Assembly (NCBI GenBank): GCA_036320915.1
Contig: JAXBDG010000018.1
Location: forward strand, 806,001-870,000
Reading direction: 5' to 3'
DNA length: 64,000 bases
DNA from: Linnemannia elongata
Taxonomy: Eukaryota; Mortierellomycota; Mortierellomycetes; Mortierellales; Mortierellaceae
The notes beneath the pieces are model-generated. The model did no database searches. It saw only the letters and a list, made by a program, of their open reading frames with translations, and was not told where the DNA came from. The position numbers and the translations under genes are program-made. This document shows positions 39,701-50,018 of the stretch, one piece after another (positions within the stretch are counted from its first letter, which is position 1; every line of letters starts with the position of its first letter).

Positions 39701-40946
39701 ATGAAGTATATGCGTGAAAGTGACGACCTCTATATCTGTGTGATCCCAAGCCATTTTGAACAATCCTGTATATGTATTAAATCCGGATTACTTTGCGATT
39801 GATAGAGCATGGAAAGATGCAGAAGCTGAAAAGGTTCTTGACAAGTGCCAACGGGTATCTGTCTACTTCCGGAATAATACCGCCGCCATGAACAAGCTCC
39901 GCGAGGTTCAAGGCCTCCCCCTTGGCAGCACTGGACTATCATTTCAGTCCATGAATGCTACACGCTGGAACAGCCGGCATGTGATGGCGCAGAGAGTGTA
40001 TACCCTCCACACCTTTGTTGCTGCGACACATGAGTATTTCATCAACAAACCTCCAAAGGACCAAGCCAGTATTTCCGATATCACTCCACACATGCTCACA
40101 GTCAACGACCTTAACATTCTAGCTGATCTCGATCGGATTTTGGGTCCTGCAGCTTCCTTTACGAATTGGGCCGGATCGACAGTCTCTCCAACAATCTCGC
40201 GACTTTACATCAAAGTGGGAGACACACTTCCTTCTTCCAACAATGTTCATACCGACGTTGGAAGAGATGTTCACAGGATTATGACCGATGGAATCGAGAA
40301 GACATGGGACCCCCAAGATATGCCCGACGTTGTTCTCAAGACCATGTACTTGAATCCAGCAACCTTGCGCCATAAGATGTGGGATACGCCACAGACCGGA
40401 CCATATCGGACGACGTTGGATGAGGGGGGCATTATGGCGGATAAGGCACCAACTATTGAAGACCAGGATGGGACAGTACCGGGCACGACACCAACCGTGG
40501 AGAGGAAGGCAGAAAAGGCGCCGACGATGAAAGACAAGGTGGAGGATCTCCTCAGAATGGAGTTGTTTGCTAAGTTGAGGGCAACCGAGGATCCCAAAAG
40601 GTATAAGGATCAGGACATAGTGCGGGATGTCAACCTATTCCTTGGTCAGTATGAGTCGCACGTTCAGGAGCACGAAGAAGATATCAGCAACTACTTGGAC
40701 GCCCCACACCTTTACTGGAAGGAGAACAACGACCTAGACTTGTATTGGGCGGAGGGGTTGAGCGACCTGGCGCGGGAGTATCTCTCAGTCCAAGCAACAT
40801 CTTGTGAAGCTGAGAGGACCTTCAGCAAGGCAGGACACATCATCAATGCCCTGAGCACCAGCATCAATACCTTTCGCTTCCAGAACATTATATTTAGTAA
40901 CAGTTACAGATTAGCTTTGAAGCAGTTTGGGAATATGGTAAAGTAA
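36774..40946 (+). pseudogene. hAT transposase, multi-exon, broken
   Basis: ATG 36774. Likely exons are 36774-37004, 37451-37534, from 37622, a long middle part to 39365, 39458-39611 and 39806-40946. Introns 37005-37450, 37535-37621, 39366-39457 and 39612-39805 have good GT-AG sites and keep phase. Domains: a Q/S-rich N-terminus, a BED zinc finger (C-x9-C ... HLDKAH, ~38780-38860), catalytic Asp in ITADTWTS (~39215), second Asp in ATTDQGSN (~39510), CxxH-like PCASHC, and the hAT dimerisation region (LSVQATSCEAERTFSKAG, ~40785). Lesions: a frame change between 37622 and 37690, an in-frame TGA at 37861-37863, and another frame change between ~38530 and 38720. The protein would not be made as such. 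Confidence 0.85.
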
Positions 40947-41066
40947 GATATTTAAACATGATCAGAAGGAAAGGCGAAAAGTTAGCAGCTTTATTTTCGA
41001 TAATCCATACTAGATCAGGGGCAAGACATTTATTCAGAGGCAAGATAGAAATACGAACAGTGACAA

Positions 41067-41163
41067 GACTCTGAGTGGCGCAGCGTTTAACAAGATCTCG
41101 TTAACTGTAATTTCGACTCGTAGGTTCGTTTCGTTACGAGATCTCGATAAGAAATGCTGCGCC
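41067..41163. other. tRNA-Asn-like palindrome
   Basis: GACTCTGAGTGGCGCAGCG then, further on, CGTAGGTTCG resembles the A and B box parts of a fungal tRNA-Asn, but the anticodon arm does not fold. The stretch is also palindromic: GGCGCAGC (41077-41084) pairs with 41156-41163, and AGATCTCGT (41093-41101) with 41136-41144. It is not a functional tRNA as read; a tRNA-derived hairpin is more likely. Confidence 0.45.
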
Positions 41164-41590
41164 GGCCGTGAGTGCGAAGATGGCAGGATTGTAACGGGAA
41201 TTGTAATTAGGTCCTTGGAAGGAAGAGGAGTAATTTATGTTTTGTGTGGGAAAAAAGTTATTAGAGACTGTGTGCAGAGTATGTTGGCAACAGAGGAGGA
41301 GAGAGTGGCAAGACTGGGACAGGTGGGTGATTGGAAGAGGCAAAAACGAATGTTAAACAACAAGTCAGGGTATTTTTGTACGTAGTGTACATGTGAATAA
41401 GGGTAAGTAATGAAGGGTGAGGAATGAGGAATGAGAAAGAGAGAATGGAGGAGTGGAGAATGCAGCACAATGTCAGTCAGACTATGATACTGTCAGTATG
41501 GGTGGATGGGTGCAAGAACTGAGAGAGAAAGAACAAGAGCGACAGTGCGTGGGAGAGAGAAAGAGAGAGTACAGGGAGTAGGTGCTAAAC

Positions 41591-41760
41591 CTTGATTTTG
41601 ACCGCCTTTGACCGCCTCTCTGACCGTGTTTGACCTCCTTCCTGGGCTCTTTCTTGACAGCCTTCCTGACCTCCTTCCTGGCCTCCTTCCCGACCGTGTC
41701 TAAGCCACATTGTGACCGCCTCTGGCTCGAAATTGCAACATTTTTGTCGTCTCCCCGACA
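41591..41760 (-). repeat. Inner part of the right inverted repeat of the hAT-like element
   Basis: Reverse complement of 36278-36452, ending CTCCCCGACA at 41760, exactly where the DIRS element starts. Confidence 0.85.
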
Positions 41761-41882
41761 TTATTCTTCCTAACCAGGGACTCTATCTGTGTGTATCTTT
41801 CTTTTATTATGACCGTGACTTCCGAAAAAAAATTTGTAAATAAACTCAGATAAAATAAACAAAAGGGGACTCTAGGTGATCT
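41761..41882 (+). repeat. Left terminal repeat of the DIRS element
   Basis: Starts TTATTCTTCCTAACCAGGG. From 41776 to ~41882 it is the reverse complement of 54142-54268. Its first 31 bases are the reverse complement of the left half of the internal complementary region. Confidence 0.9.
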
Positions 41883-41947
41883 CTTGATCTCTATCTTTCT
41901 TTTTCACGGCCGGAACACTCTCCCCGAATCTCTGAACGATCTCCCCT

Positions 41948-42916
41948 ATGTCCCATGCACCTAATCCTACGACCCCCGATGTCGATATCGACATCCATGC
42001 AACCCTTCGCCTTATGCAGGAGCAGATGCAGCAACAGCAAGCCTTTATGCAACAGCAGCAACGCCTCTTACAGCAGCAACAAGACAGGATCCAGCAACTT
42101 GAAGCTTCTTCCGGCGAACAGGACGGTATGGTGGTCTGCAAGCCCCGAGCAACCACACTCAAACTTTACGACGAACTTCTGGAGGCCTACCCACCCATTG
42201 GAGACTCCAATTTCTTCGATTCCGAGCTCCCCAAAAACCACGAGGTTTTCGACTGGAACGACTATCACTACACCGAGGGTATGGTCTACAAGCCTCCCCC
42301 AGTTTTGCAGCACTCCGAAGTGTCCCTCACGGATCCAGCCAAACGACACGAACGGGATCTGGCAACAATCCAAGGATACTTGGCGCACACAACCCGGTTC
42401 TACGATACATTCGCCCATGAAGTCATCAGGGATGGAAAATACAACCCGGCTCAGATCAAACATATGCTCGGTTTCCTCAGCACCGTACGCATCTCAGCAT
42501 CCCACGACGCTTCTAGGATCAGTCGGATGCGAGAGAACCTTTACCTCGACGAGCTCGGTATCAAGCATGGCAACGACAAGGAGGAATCCCTTTTCACTTT
42601 GGAATCACTGGCAGCCAAGAAGGCAGCCGCTGATCTGGTTCGGAAGACATACAAGAAGTACGAACCCCCAAAGGACAAGGCCAAGAAACCTGACAACAAG
42701 ATCGGCAAAGACAAATCCGGATCATACGACAAAACCAAGGATCAGCAGGCAGGCAAACAGCAATCCAAGGACAAGTCAGGATACAAATCAGACGGTGGCA
42801 AATCGGGCTACAAGTCGGATGGAGGCAAGCCTGGGGGCAAGCCTTGGAACAGGTCTGGCGGCGGACAAGGCAAGAAACAGTCAGACCAGGGAAACGACGG
42901 AGAGAAGTCGGATTAG
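41948..42916 (+). CDS. DIRS element gag-like protein
   Basis: 322 aa from ATG 41948. The N-terminus is a Q-rich coiled coil (~residues 17-55). The middle holds a conserved block shared with YR retroelement gags (FYDTFAHEVIRDGKYNPAQI). The C-terminal ~90 residues are K/G/S-rich with YKSDGGKSG repeats, probably nucleic-acid binding in place of a zinc knuckle. It overlaps the next frame by about 70 bases. Confidence 0.8.
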   Translation: MSHAPNPTTPDVDIDIHATLRLMQEQMQQQQAFMQQQQRLLQQQQDRIQQLEASSGEQDGMVVCKPRATTLKLYDELLEAYPPIGDSNFFDSELPKNHEVFDWNDYHYTEGMVYKPPPVLQHSEVSLTDPAKRHERDLATIQGYLAHTTRFYDTFAHEVIRDGKYNPAQIKHMLGFLSTVRISASHDASRISRMRENLYLDELGIKHGNDKEESLFTLESLAAKKAAADLVRKTYKKYEPPKDKAKKPDNKIGKDKSGSYDKTKDQQAGKQQSKDKSGYKSDGGKSGYKSDGGKPGGKPWNRSGGGQGKKQSDQGNDGEKSD

Positions 42917-43161
42917 TAGGAGGTCGACTTCTCCACTTCAAGGAGGCATGGAGGGAGATGACGGACTCAACATGGGTCAACAACATCATCAAGTCGGGCT
43001 ACAGCATTATCTTCGACCGACCTCCACCACTACGCCTACCCCCATTACACGATCCGTTCAATTCGCCGGAGGAACGGATAGCCATCGATACAGAGGTCCG
43101 CTCTTTATTACAGAAAAAGGCTATCGAAGAATGCAGCGGCATGGGATTCTACAGTCGTATC
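42844..43161 (+). CDS. DIRS RT-RNase H frame, 5' part before the chromovirus
   Basis: The frame becomes distinct inside the gag end and continues to ...FYSRI at 43161, the last base of the target duplication. No ATG is obvious; expression by frameshift or reinitiation from gag is likely. It continues in the same phase at 51409. Confidence 0.8.
43157..43161. repeat. Target-site duplication of the chromovirus (left)
   Basis: GTATC, repeated at 51404-51408. Confidence 0.9.
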
Positions 43162-43300
43162 TGGAAAATAATAACCAGGGTGTTATTGTCAAAGGTAATG
43201 GGGAGAATGGAATAACGAAACAAAGAGAGGGTCTGTTTAATTCAGGGACGAAGAGTCCTTATGTACTCTTCGTCCTGGTGATACACGTGATTATAGCACA
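43162..43300 (-). repeat. 3' LTR of the chromovirus
   Basis: 139 bp, identical by eye to 51265-51403; on the minus strand it begins TGTGCTATAATC and ends TTTTCCA. Confidence 0.95.
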
Positions 43301-43455
43301 TAACCCTCCACCGGGGGAGAGGCTGTAAGCCGGGTCTAAAACTAGGGCTAGAAGTAGTGTATCTATGCTAGTAAGTGTGTGTGCTTGTTACTAACTGATA
43401 AAACGACGTGAAGTAGAATGCTATAGCTAAAGAAAGAGCTGTCGTTTGGATGTTT

Positions 43456-43749
43456 TGAGGAAAAATAAGAAAACCTCATAAGGAAGAAAGGGTGTAAGGA
43501 AAAATAGAAAACCTTGGGAAGGGCAAGGCCCTGGAGAGCAGGTTGTGGATAAGACAATAACCACAAGTATATGTATATGTGTGTGTGAGGATAAAAAATA
43601 AAAACCTCGTAGATATGTCGATAAGATGTGAGGAAAAAATAAAAACCTCAATTTAAGTAATATGATTGCCAGAGGAAAGCGAGAAAACCTCTGTGGATGT
43701 TATGTTATCATTGTGAGGAAAAAGGTTGTGGCACCATTAAAAAACCTCA
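43456..43749 (-). other. Six small stem-loops in the chromovirus 3' non-coding region
   Basis: Arms (plus-strand sequence): TGAGG 43456-43460/CCTCA 43474-43478; AAGG 43496-43499/CCTT 43512-43515; GAGG 43587-43590/CCTC 43605-43608; TGAGG 43629-43633/CCTCA 43646-43650; AGAGG 43671-43675/CCTCT 43688-43692; TGAGG 43714-43718/CCTCA 43745-43749. Loops are A-rich here, U-rich in the transcript, mostly 12-14 nt. Two positions show compensatory pair changes. Confidence 0.7.
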
Positions 43750-43826
43750 AACAAATCGTCAGTGCGATTTCTGTTCAAACAAAACGCTGCTGCGTTTTAT
43801 GTGTCAATCGGAGGATATGATTGTCT

Positions 43827-46800
43827 TCATTCCTTCCCGATCCGAGAACGAGTTCTAGGTCTCAACTCATTGATTTTTGGTTGACTGGGCTGAGTGAGCT
43901 TATTGCGATTAGGGTTGTGTCTACCTTTGTTAGGTGTGAACTTGTTCTTCTTTTTGTTTGAGCGATTGCTACTTTGAGGCTTGCTCATTTGCTCGTCGGT
44001 GGTAAGCGTTGGCTGATCCGTTTGCGAATCATGACGAGAGTGCGGACGAGGATCCTCATTACGGGGTGGGTGATCGGCCCAATAGTCCGTAATGCATTTC
44101 CTCTCAACGAAGTTGTCTTCTGGTTCCCAGGTGTTGTCGTTGTCAGAATAATTTTTCCACTTGACAAAGTACTCCCATGTCCCTTCCTTTGTACGACGGG
44201 CGTCAAGAACTTTCTCGACTTCATATGTAAGGAAAGAGTCTGGGTCTTCGTATACAAGTTTGAGCTGCGAGGGCGCGTAATTGCGACCGAGCGTAGAGCC
44301 AGTACCATCTTTGAGGATGTATGCACCGCCCTTGTTTTTACGAACAACAGTAAACGGTCCTTCATATCTCGGAGAGAGGGAGTCCCCTTTGATAGGATCA
44401 ACCGCCATAACTGTGGAGCCATCAGGAAACTCGCTGTGCAAGATCGTTTTATTGAATCTCTCAATCATTTTCCGCTGATTAGATTTCGCCTTCGCTTCAA
44501 TTGCGGGGAACACGATCGTAGTCATAAATTCGAGTCTCTTCAGCAAGTCTTCGTGGGACATGACCTGGTTCAAGGGGTCAGTGTAGTTGTAGTGTCCGTT
44601 TTCCTTGCGTGCGAAGAAAAGAGAGTAAGGTGTGGAACCATGCAAACTCGCAATATTTGCATTGAGGGCGAATTGAGCCATGGGAACATGACGATCCCAC
44701 TCGTGGTTTTTGCCTTTGGTCTCTTTTCGAAGAATTTCTTTGACCGCTTTAACCCGGTTCTCGGCTAGTCCATTGCCTCTCGGATGATAGGGTGTGACAA
44801 GACGGTGATGGATGCCCAATTGTTCTGTCATTATTTTTGTAACCTGATTGGAAAATTCTTTTCCATTATCTGATTGAAGGACTCGGGGGAATCCGATCAG
44901 AGTAAAAATGTCAAACAGCGTGGTTGCAACGGTGGCAGCTGTTTTATCAGGTATAGCTCTCAAAATAACGAAGCGGGTACATACGTCTGTCAGGACGAGA
45001 AGGTATTTGTTGTTTTTCGAGGACAAATGGAATTCACCAGCGAGATCTACAGTCATATGTTCGCCTGGTAAATGTGCATGAATAGCCTTGAGAGGGTGAT
45101 AGCCTTTACGAGTGATATTAATGCGTTGACACTCAGGGCATTTTTTGACATGCTCAAGACAATCTTTGACCATAAATGGACATGTCTTATCTTGGGCGTG
45201 AATTTTGTCAACCATTTTGTTCGCACCAATATGACCGAGGGAGTGAACCTCAGTCATGAGTGAAGGACGGTCTTTTGCTGCGACGGTGATTCGAGGAACC
45301 GATTCGTCTTTGAGCATATGAATGTAACCGTACACTTTCATTGGTGTTTTCAACTTAGGTCTGTCAGTCCACAACTTCTGAGGGAACTGACGAGATAACG
45401 CATCAGGTAACACATTGAGTACGCCAGGACGGTAAACAACGTTGAACGAGTATGCCATGATGGTATCAAACCAAGTTGTCATCATTGGGTTCAGATCTTG
45501 CTGTGAGTGCAGAAAAGTAAGAGCCCGATGATCGGTGAACAAGGTAAAATGGTAACCCCAAAGATAGTGATGGAATTTTTTCAATGCGAAAACAATCGCT
45601 AATAACTCCTTCTTAGTAGCGGAATATTTTCTCTCTCGGTCTTGCAGAGTGCGAGCCATGAAAGATATGTAGTTGACGTTCGAGGGAACGGACTGCATGT
45701 CCTTCGGTTCGGGTACACCTTTCGGCAACTGATACAGTACCGCACCAATTCCAACGTTGGACGCGTCCGTGGCAACGTAGAACGGCCGACTGAAGTCTGG
45801 AAAAGATAACACGGGAGCTCGTACAAGCAGTTCCTTGAGTCCATTGAAAGAATCCATCTCATCTTTTGATAATTTAAATGTTCCTTCTTTATGACGAAGC
45901 GCATCAAGTGGTGCAGCGATAGTACTATAAAGAGGAATGTATTCACGGAAGAAATTGAACGTACCTAAATATGACTGCACTTGTTTGGCAGTGGTAGGAG
46001 GTGCCCATTCGTGAATGTTAGCCAACTTAGTAGGGTCGACTTTCTTTCCAAAGAGATCAACGATGAATCCCAGCAGAGAGATCTGTGTGCTGAAAAAGTT
46101 GCACTTGTTCTTGTTGATGATCAATTTCGCCTCGTTGAGTCTTTCGATCACACATTTAACATGAGCTGCATGCTCTTCTCTGCTTTTTGAAAAGATAACA
46201 ATGTCATCAATAAAGTTCAGAACAAAAGGTAGATCGCCAAGAATGCGAGACATACCTCTTTGGAATAAGCTCGAGAGTGGCTTCAGACCAAAGGGGGCCT
46301 TTTTGAACATGTATTGTTTTCCCTCATGCATGAAAGCAGTGAGGTGCCTGTCTTCTTTATGAATAGGCAGACGATGGTATGCTTGGGTGAGATCAATGGT
46401 GCTGTAAATGGAATGACCAGCTACTTTTTGCATTATGTCGGAGATAAGAGGGAGAGGAAAGTTGTCCTCTGGTAAATGCACATTGAGAGCACGAGGGTCG
46501 AGACACACACGCCATAATGATTTCTTCCCGTTCAAATCTTTCTTTGCTGCTAGGGTGAGTGTGTTGTTATGTGGATTGCCTGCTGGTGCAAGCTCAATCA
46601 CATCATCCTCTAACCAGCGTGCGACAGTCTCATCCAGGATAGGTGTCTGGGAGTGAGCAAAACGTCTTGGTCGTCGATACACAATAGTACCTTTTGGAAC
46701 AGGTAGATACACCATCATCTCAGGCACGGGGCAATGACTCGTTTTTGAGATATTTTCATTGTCGAGAAGTACTTTACTGATCGCATCTAGGAATCTCCCT

Positions 46801-49322
46801 TTCATGCGTTTAAAATCAGAAGTGAGTTCTTCTTCAGGGGTGACAGTCGGTCGCAGTGATGGTTTCTCGTCTTCAACGGGAATCTCATGCGTAGGGGCCA
46901 TCTCTTTTATTTCAGGGAGACCAAATAGAGCGAAACCCATATGATAAAAGAGATCCATTCCGACTGTGAGAGGAAATTCTTGATCTTCAATAATTTCAAA
47001 AGGGACCGATAGAAATCGACTGTTGAATTCAAATTCGACTTGATCCGTGACGCCAATGCGTTCGACAACAGACTTGTTCGCCAATGAAAAATTGCCGACA
47101 ATCTTGGTGAAAGGAATGTTGTGTTCCTTGACCACATCTTGTCTGATAAACGAATGCGTAGCACCCGTGTCGATCAACGCATGGTATGTCCTTTTGAATG
47201 CTCGGATTTCAATTCGAAATCGATTGTCGTGTTCTACTGCATCTTTGATGGCAGCATAGTGTCTGAGGTTTAATTTGTCAGATGCGAATGCATCTAATTC
47301 TTCAGTCATCATACCAAAATCATTATCGTCTTCTTGTTGTTGAGCCTTTCCGTCTTGACTGCAAGTAGCGAAGTTGGACAGACTAGCAAAAGTGGGTTCT
47401 TTTGTTTCAAAGTATGGTACGGAAACAAGGACGGGTTGTTTTGGTGGTGACGAGCGAAACGCGTACTGGGGTCGTGCACTTGGGAGTGCGGGTTCACCCA
47501 TGTCAGTTGTAACTGATTGTTCGCTGTCAGATGAAGGGGCATCAGAAACATTGTTTTCTGTGGTCACAGTCACGACATTTTCTGGAATCATAGCAGTATT
47601 ATTTTCTTCAGTTGAAGAAGCGTAAATAGCAAGTGAAGGAGACAGAATTGGACCAAGAGGTATTGTGTTAGAACCAGACAGTGGAAGTTTTTTAATACTG
47701 GGTTCTACTATAGTAGGAGAGGGAGGCGGTTCTTCTCTCGACCTGTCGGTCATCTCTTCAGGGTCCATAGGTTCACTTGCCTGTAAAGAGATAGTAGCAT
47801 GAGTGAGCAAGGTTTGAACAGAAGTAGGGAAAGATATCGGTTCAGGAAAAGGAGGCAAAACCAATTTACCTTCTCTCTTATCCTTGTAGCTCTTGCCACC
47901 CTTGCTGTCAGCATTCTTTTTGCGATCGCTGTTACAGTAGGGGGCGGTGTGACCTTTTTTATTGCACTTGGTGCAGTGCCGGCAGTTCTTGGTGTCATGC
48001 GTGTAATTGTCGCCATGATTGTCACAATGGAAGGTCTTCTTGCCGGAATCAGACAAGGAAGAGGACTGAGACGAATCAGCATTCGCCTTGCCTTTGCTAC
48101 CTCGGTCGTTCTTGCGGTGACGAAGTCGCTTGCGACTATTGTGGTTGCCGTTGCTGGTCTTGGATGAGGAGGCATCCTTCTTGTCGTCTTCGTCGTCGTC
48201 GACGAGACTGTGTGGTCTCTTAAGCGAGTCATCTGGTCCTTCCATAGCGCTGAGAGCGGTGAGGAGCTCAGTGATAGAGTTCAGTCTAACGTCGGACAGG
48301 GATGTACCAGCCTTCTGGATCGAGTTCTTGATGAGGTTCAGTTCCAACGAAGGAATAGAACCCATGATGCCAGAGAGGACAGTGGCGTTGTTATCATCAA
48401 TACGATACACACGGACCGAACGCTGGAGACGCAGTGCAAAGTTGCGGTAGGATTCCTTGTTGCGTCGACCTGTCTCTGCAACGCGAGCGACGGTGAGGAA
48501 ACGTTCTTTCGGGGTCAAAACGCTGTCAACAAAAGCAACCTCACACTCCTCCCAAGTGAGAGAGGAGCTGCCATGACGAGACAGTTCATCATTAAATTGC
48601 TGACGAGTCTGTTCATCCAGGATGGCCATACAGAGGAGGCGCTGAGCGCTGGCGAGGAAAGGCGTCTCGCCGTAGCTGTTTTCACAGTATGTCTTGAAAC
48701 TGTCAAGGAAAAGGTGAGGGTCACGGATGACCTGGAAGGGCTGTCCCTTGCCATGCTTGGCATCACCGAACCGGGGCGTGCCCAAGTCCAACGACAGTTT
48801 CTTGTTGTCGACCTTTGCCGCGGCAATCACAGCAGAGGTGGGCGAGAGAATGGACTCTGTTGCCAGAGAACCCAAACTCATAGCTGCAGTAAAAGAGTCA
48901 TGCTCCTTTTCTTTCTGTCGCACGATATTGGCAAGATCTTCGCACTCATGCTGCCAGGTGGCATACAATGAGTGGTCAGTAGGGGTCTTTGCAACCCTGA
49001 GCATAGACTGACGGTACACTTTCGTCCATTGCGCCAGATCATTGCGCTTGGATAAGAGTACGTCTTGTAGCTCAGTCGTCAAGTCAATATCGCCATTGTA
49101 GTCCGAATCAGACGTGATGGAGAATTGGTTCAGATCGAATTCTTGACCAGTAGACGCAGGATTATCGGCGAGAAAGTGTGAGGAATCGTCTAGGTCATGG
49201 TCGACCATGTCGATATCCTCTGTAATAAGAGCGGAGGACGTGGAGGAGTTGACGACAAAGGCGTCAGTGGCATTGATGTCCATTTGTCGGAGAGAGGGAA
49301 GCTCGGTAGTGTTGATGGACAT
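43827..49322 (-). CDS. Chromovirus gag-pol polyprotein with chromodomain
   Basis: 1831 aa from ATG 49322-49320, single intact frame. Gag domain ~200-360 (capsid-like), zinc knuckle CTKCNKKGHTAPYC (~450), aspartic protease LIDTGATHSFI (~716), reverse transcriptase with FIDDIVIF (~1035), RNase H (YVATDAS ~1184, FTDHRALTFL), integrase with HHCC finger (HSLGH...CPEC) and DDE residues in TVDLAGEF (~1422), LQSDNGKEF and NGLAENRVK, and a chromodomain (EVEKVLDAR ... WEYFVKWKNY, ~1697-1750). The chromodomain is known to direct integration toward marked chromatin. Gag and pol are fused without a frameshift. The ~90 C-terminal residues are basic. All catalytic motifs checked are present. Confidence 0.96.
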   Translation of the reverse strand: MSINTTELPSLRQMDINATDAFVVNSSTSSALITEDIDMVDHDLDDSSHFLADNPASTGQEFDLNQFSITSDSDYNGDIDLTTELQDVLLSKRNDLAQWTKVYRQSMLRVAKTPTDHSLYATWQHECEDLANIVRQKEKEHDSFTAAMSLGSLATESILSPTSAVIAAAKVDNKKLSLDLGTPRFGDAKHGKGQPFQVIRDPHLFLDSFKTYCENSYGETPFLASAQRLLCMAILDEQTRQQFNDELSRHGSSSLTWEECEVAFVDSVLTPKERFLTVARVAETGRRNKESYRNFALRLQRSVRVYRIDDNNATVLSGIMGSIPSLELNLIKNSIQKAGTSLSDVRLNSITELLTALSAMEGPDDSLKRPHSLVDDDEDDKKDASSSKTSNGNHNSRKRLRHRKNDRGSKGKANADSSQSSSLSDSGKKTFHCDNHGDNYTHDTKNCRHCTKCNKKGHTAPYCNSDRKKNADSKGGKSYKDKREGKLVLPPFPEPISFPTSVQTLLTHATISLQASEPMDPEEMTDRSREEPPPSPTIVEPSIKKLPLSGSNTIPLGPILSPSLAIYASSTEENNTAMIPENVVTVTTENNVSDAPSSDSEQSVTTDMGEPALPSARPQYAFRSSPPKQPVLVSVPYFETKEPTFASLSNFATCSQDGKAQQQEDDNDFGMMTEELDAFASDKLNLRHYAAIKDAVEHDNRFRIEIRAFKRTYHALIDTGATHSFIRQDVVKEHNIPFTKIVGNFSLANKSVVERIGVTDQVEFEFNSRFLSVPFEIIEDQEFPLTVGMDLFYHMGFALFGLPEIKEMAPTHEIPVEDEKPSLRPTVTPEEELTSDFKRMKGRFLDAISKVLLDNENISKTSHCPVPEMMVYLPVPKGTIVYRRPRRFAHSQTPILDETVARWLEDDVIELAPAGNPHNNTLTLAAKKDLNGKKSLWRVCLDPRALNVHLPEDNFPLPLISDIMQKVAGHSIYSTIDLTQAYHRLPIHKEDRHLTAFMHEGKQYMFKKAPFGLKPLSSLFQRGMSRILGDLPFVLNFIDDIVIFSKSREEHAAHVKCVIERLNEAKLIINKNKCNFFSTQISLLGFIVDLFGKKVDPTKLANIHEWAPPTTAKQVQSYLGTFNFFREYIPLYSTIAAPLDALRHKEGTFKLSKDEMDSFNGLKELLVRAPVLSFPDFSRPFYVATDASNVGIGAVLYQLPKGVPEPKDMQSVPSNVNYISFMARTLQDRERKYSATKKELLAIVFALKKFHHYLWGYHFTLFTDHRALTFLHSQQDLNPMMTTWFDTIMAYSFNVVYRPGVLNVLPDALSRQFPQKLWTDRPKLKTPMKVYGYIHMLKDESVPRITVAAKDRPSLMTEVHSLGHIGANKMVDKIHAQDKTCPFMVKDCLEHVKKCPECQRINITRKGYHPLKAIHAHLPGEHMTVDLAGEFHLSSKNNKYLLVLTDVCTRFVILRAIPDKTAATVATTLFDIFTLIGFPRVLQSDNGKEFSNQVTKIMTEQLGIHHRLVTPYHPRGNGLAENRVKAVKEILRKETKGKNHEWDRHVPMAQFALNANIASLHGSTPYSLFFARKENGHYNYTDPLNQVMSHEDLLKRLEFMTTIVFPAIEAKAKSNQRKMIERFNKTILHSEFPDGSTVMAVDPIKGDSLSPRYEGPFTVVRKNKGGAYILKDGTGSTLGRNYAPSQLKLVYEDPDSFLTYEVEKVLDARRTKEGTWEYFVKWKNYSDNDNTWEPEDNFVERKCITDYWADHPPRNEDPRPHSRHDSQTDQPTLTTDEQMSKPQSSNRSNKKKNKFTPNKGRHNPNRNKLTQPSQPKINELRPRTRSRIGKE

Positions 49323-50018
49323 GGTAGAGAATGTAGGTGTTCTGTTGAGAGTAGTGGAACTGCTTCTCTTTTTTGCTCTCGGAAAAGTGTTCCTTTTCCA
49401 GAGATTCCATGTTGTCTTTTATGCCATTCTTTTCGGTTGCCTTCAAGCTCAGAATAGCTACATAGACATTTACACAAGTAGACATGGTAGGGTCTCGTGA
49501 GATAGAAACGTGCCACTCAGCACATACATCTTGTTCAAACCGCATCGTTCGATGGAAGTACTTAGATCTTGTAAAGGTATAGCGACATTGTTGATCCTAG
49601 AGAAGAGAAAGCCAACAAATACCATCTCTTTCCATCTCTAGATGTCTGGGACATGTGGTATGGTAAAAAATGCCGTGCTCTGGGGTATATCATCACTCGG
49701 TAGCGTGTCGTAGTATCTTCGTTTCCGGATACAAAAGTACGTATTGCGAGATCAAGTTTGTACACAGAGAAGAAGAAAGGATCATGATGTTCTGCATTTC
49801 AATCTCCTATTCGAAATCTAGGAAATAGTGATCATGTTGTGGCAAACATCTTGTGCCATTGCCGTCCCTCCCTTAGGGCAGGGAACAGTAAAGATATCAT
49901 GAGAAATGCTAGAGAGAGAGGTCACGCAAACAAGGTAGCGTGGTCTTTCTTCTGATCCAACAGTCATTGCTTGGGACAAAACCATTCAGTTTTATTTCAA
50001 GAGTAAACTCAATCTGGC

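Noticed and set aside
41955..43328. A 457-codon plus-strand ORF over the DIRS gag
   Set aside because: Ser/Thr/Pro-rich out-of-frame shadow of the gag frame at 41948, and it runs through the chromovirus LTR.
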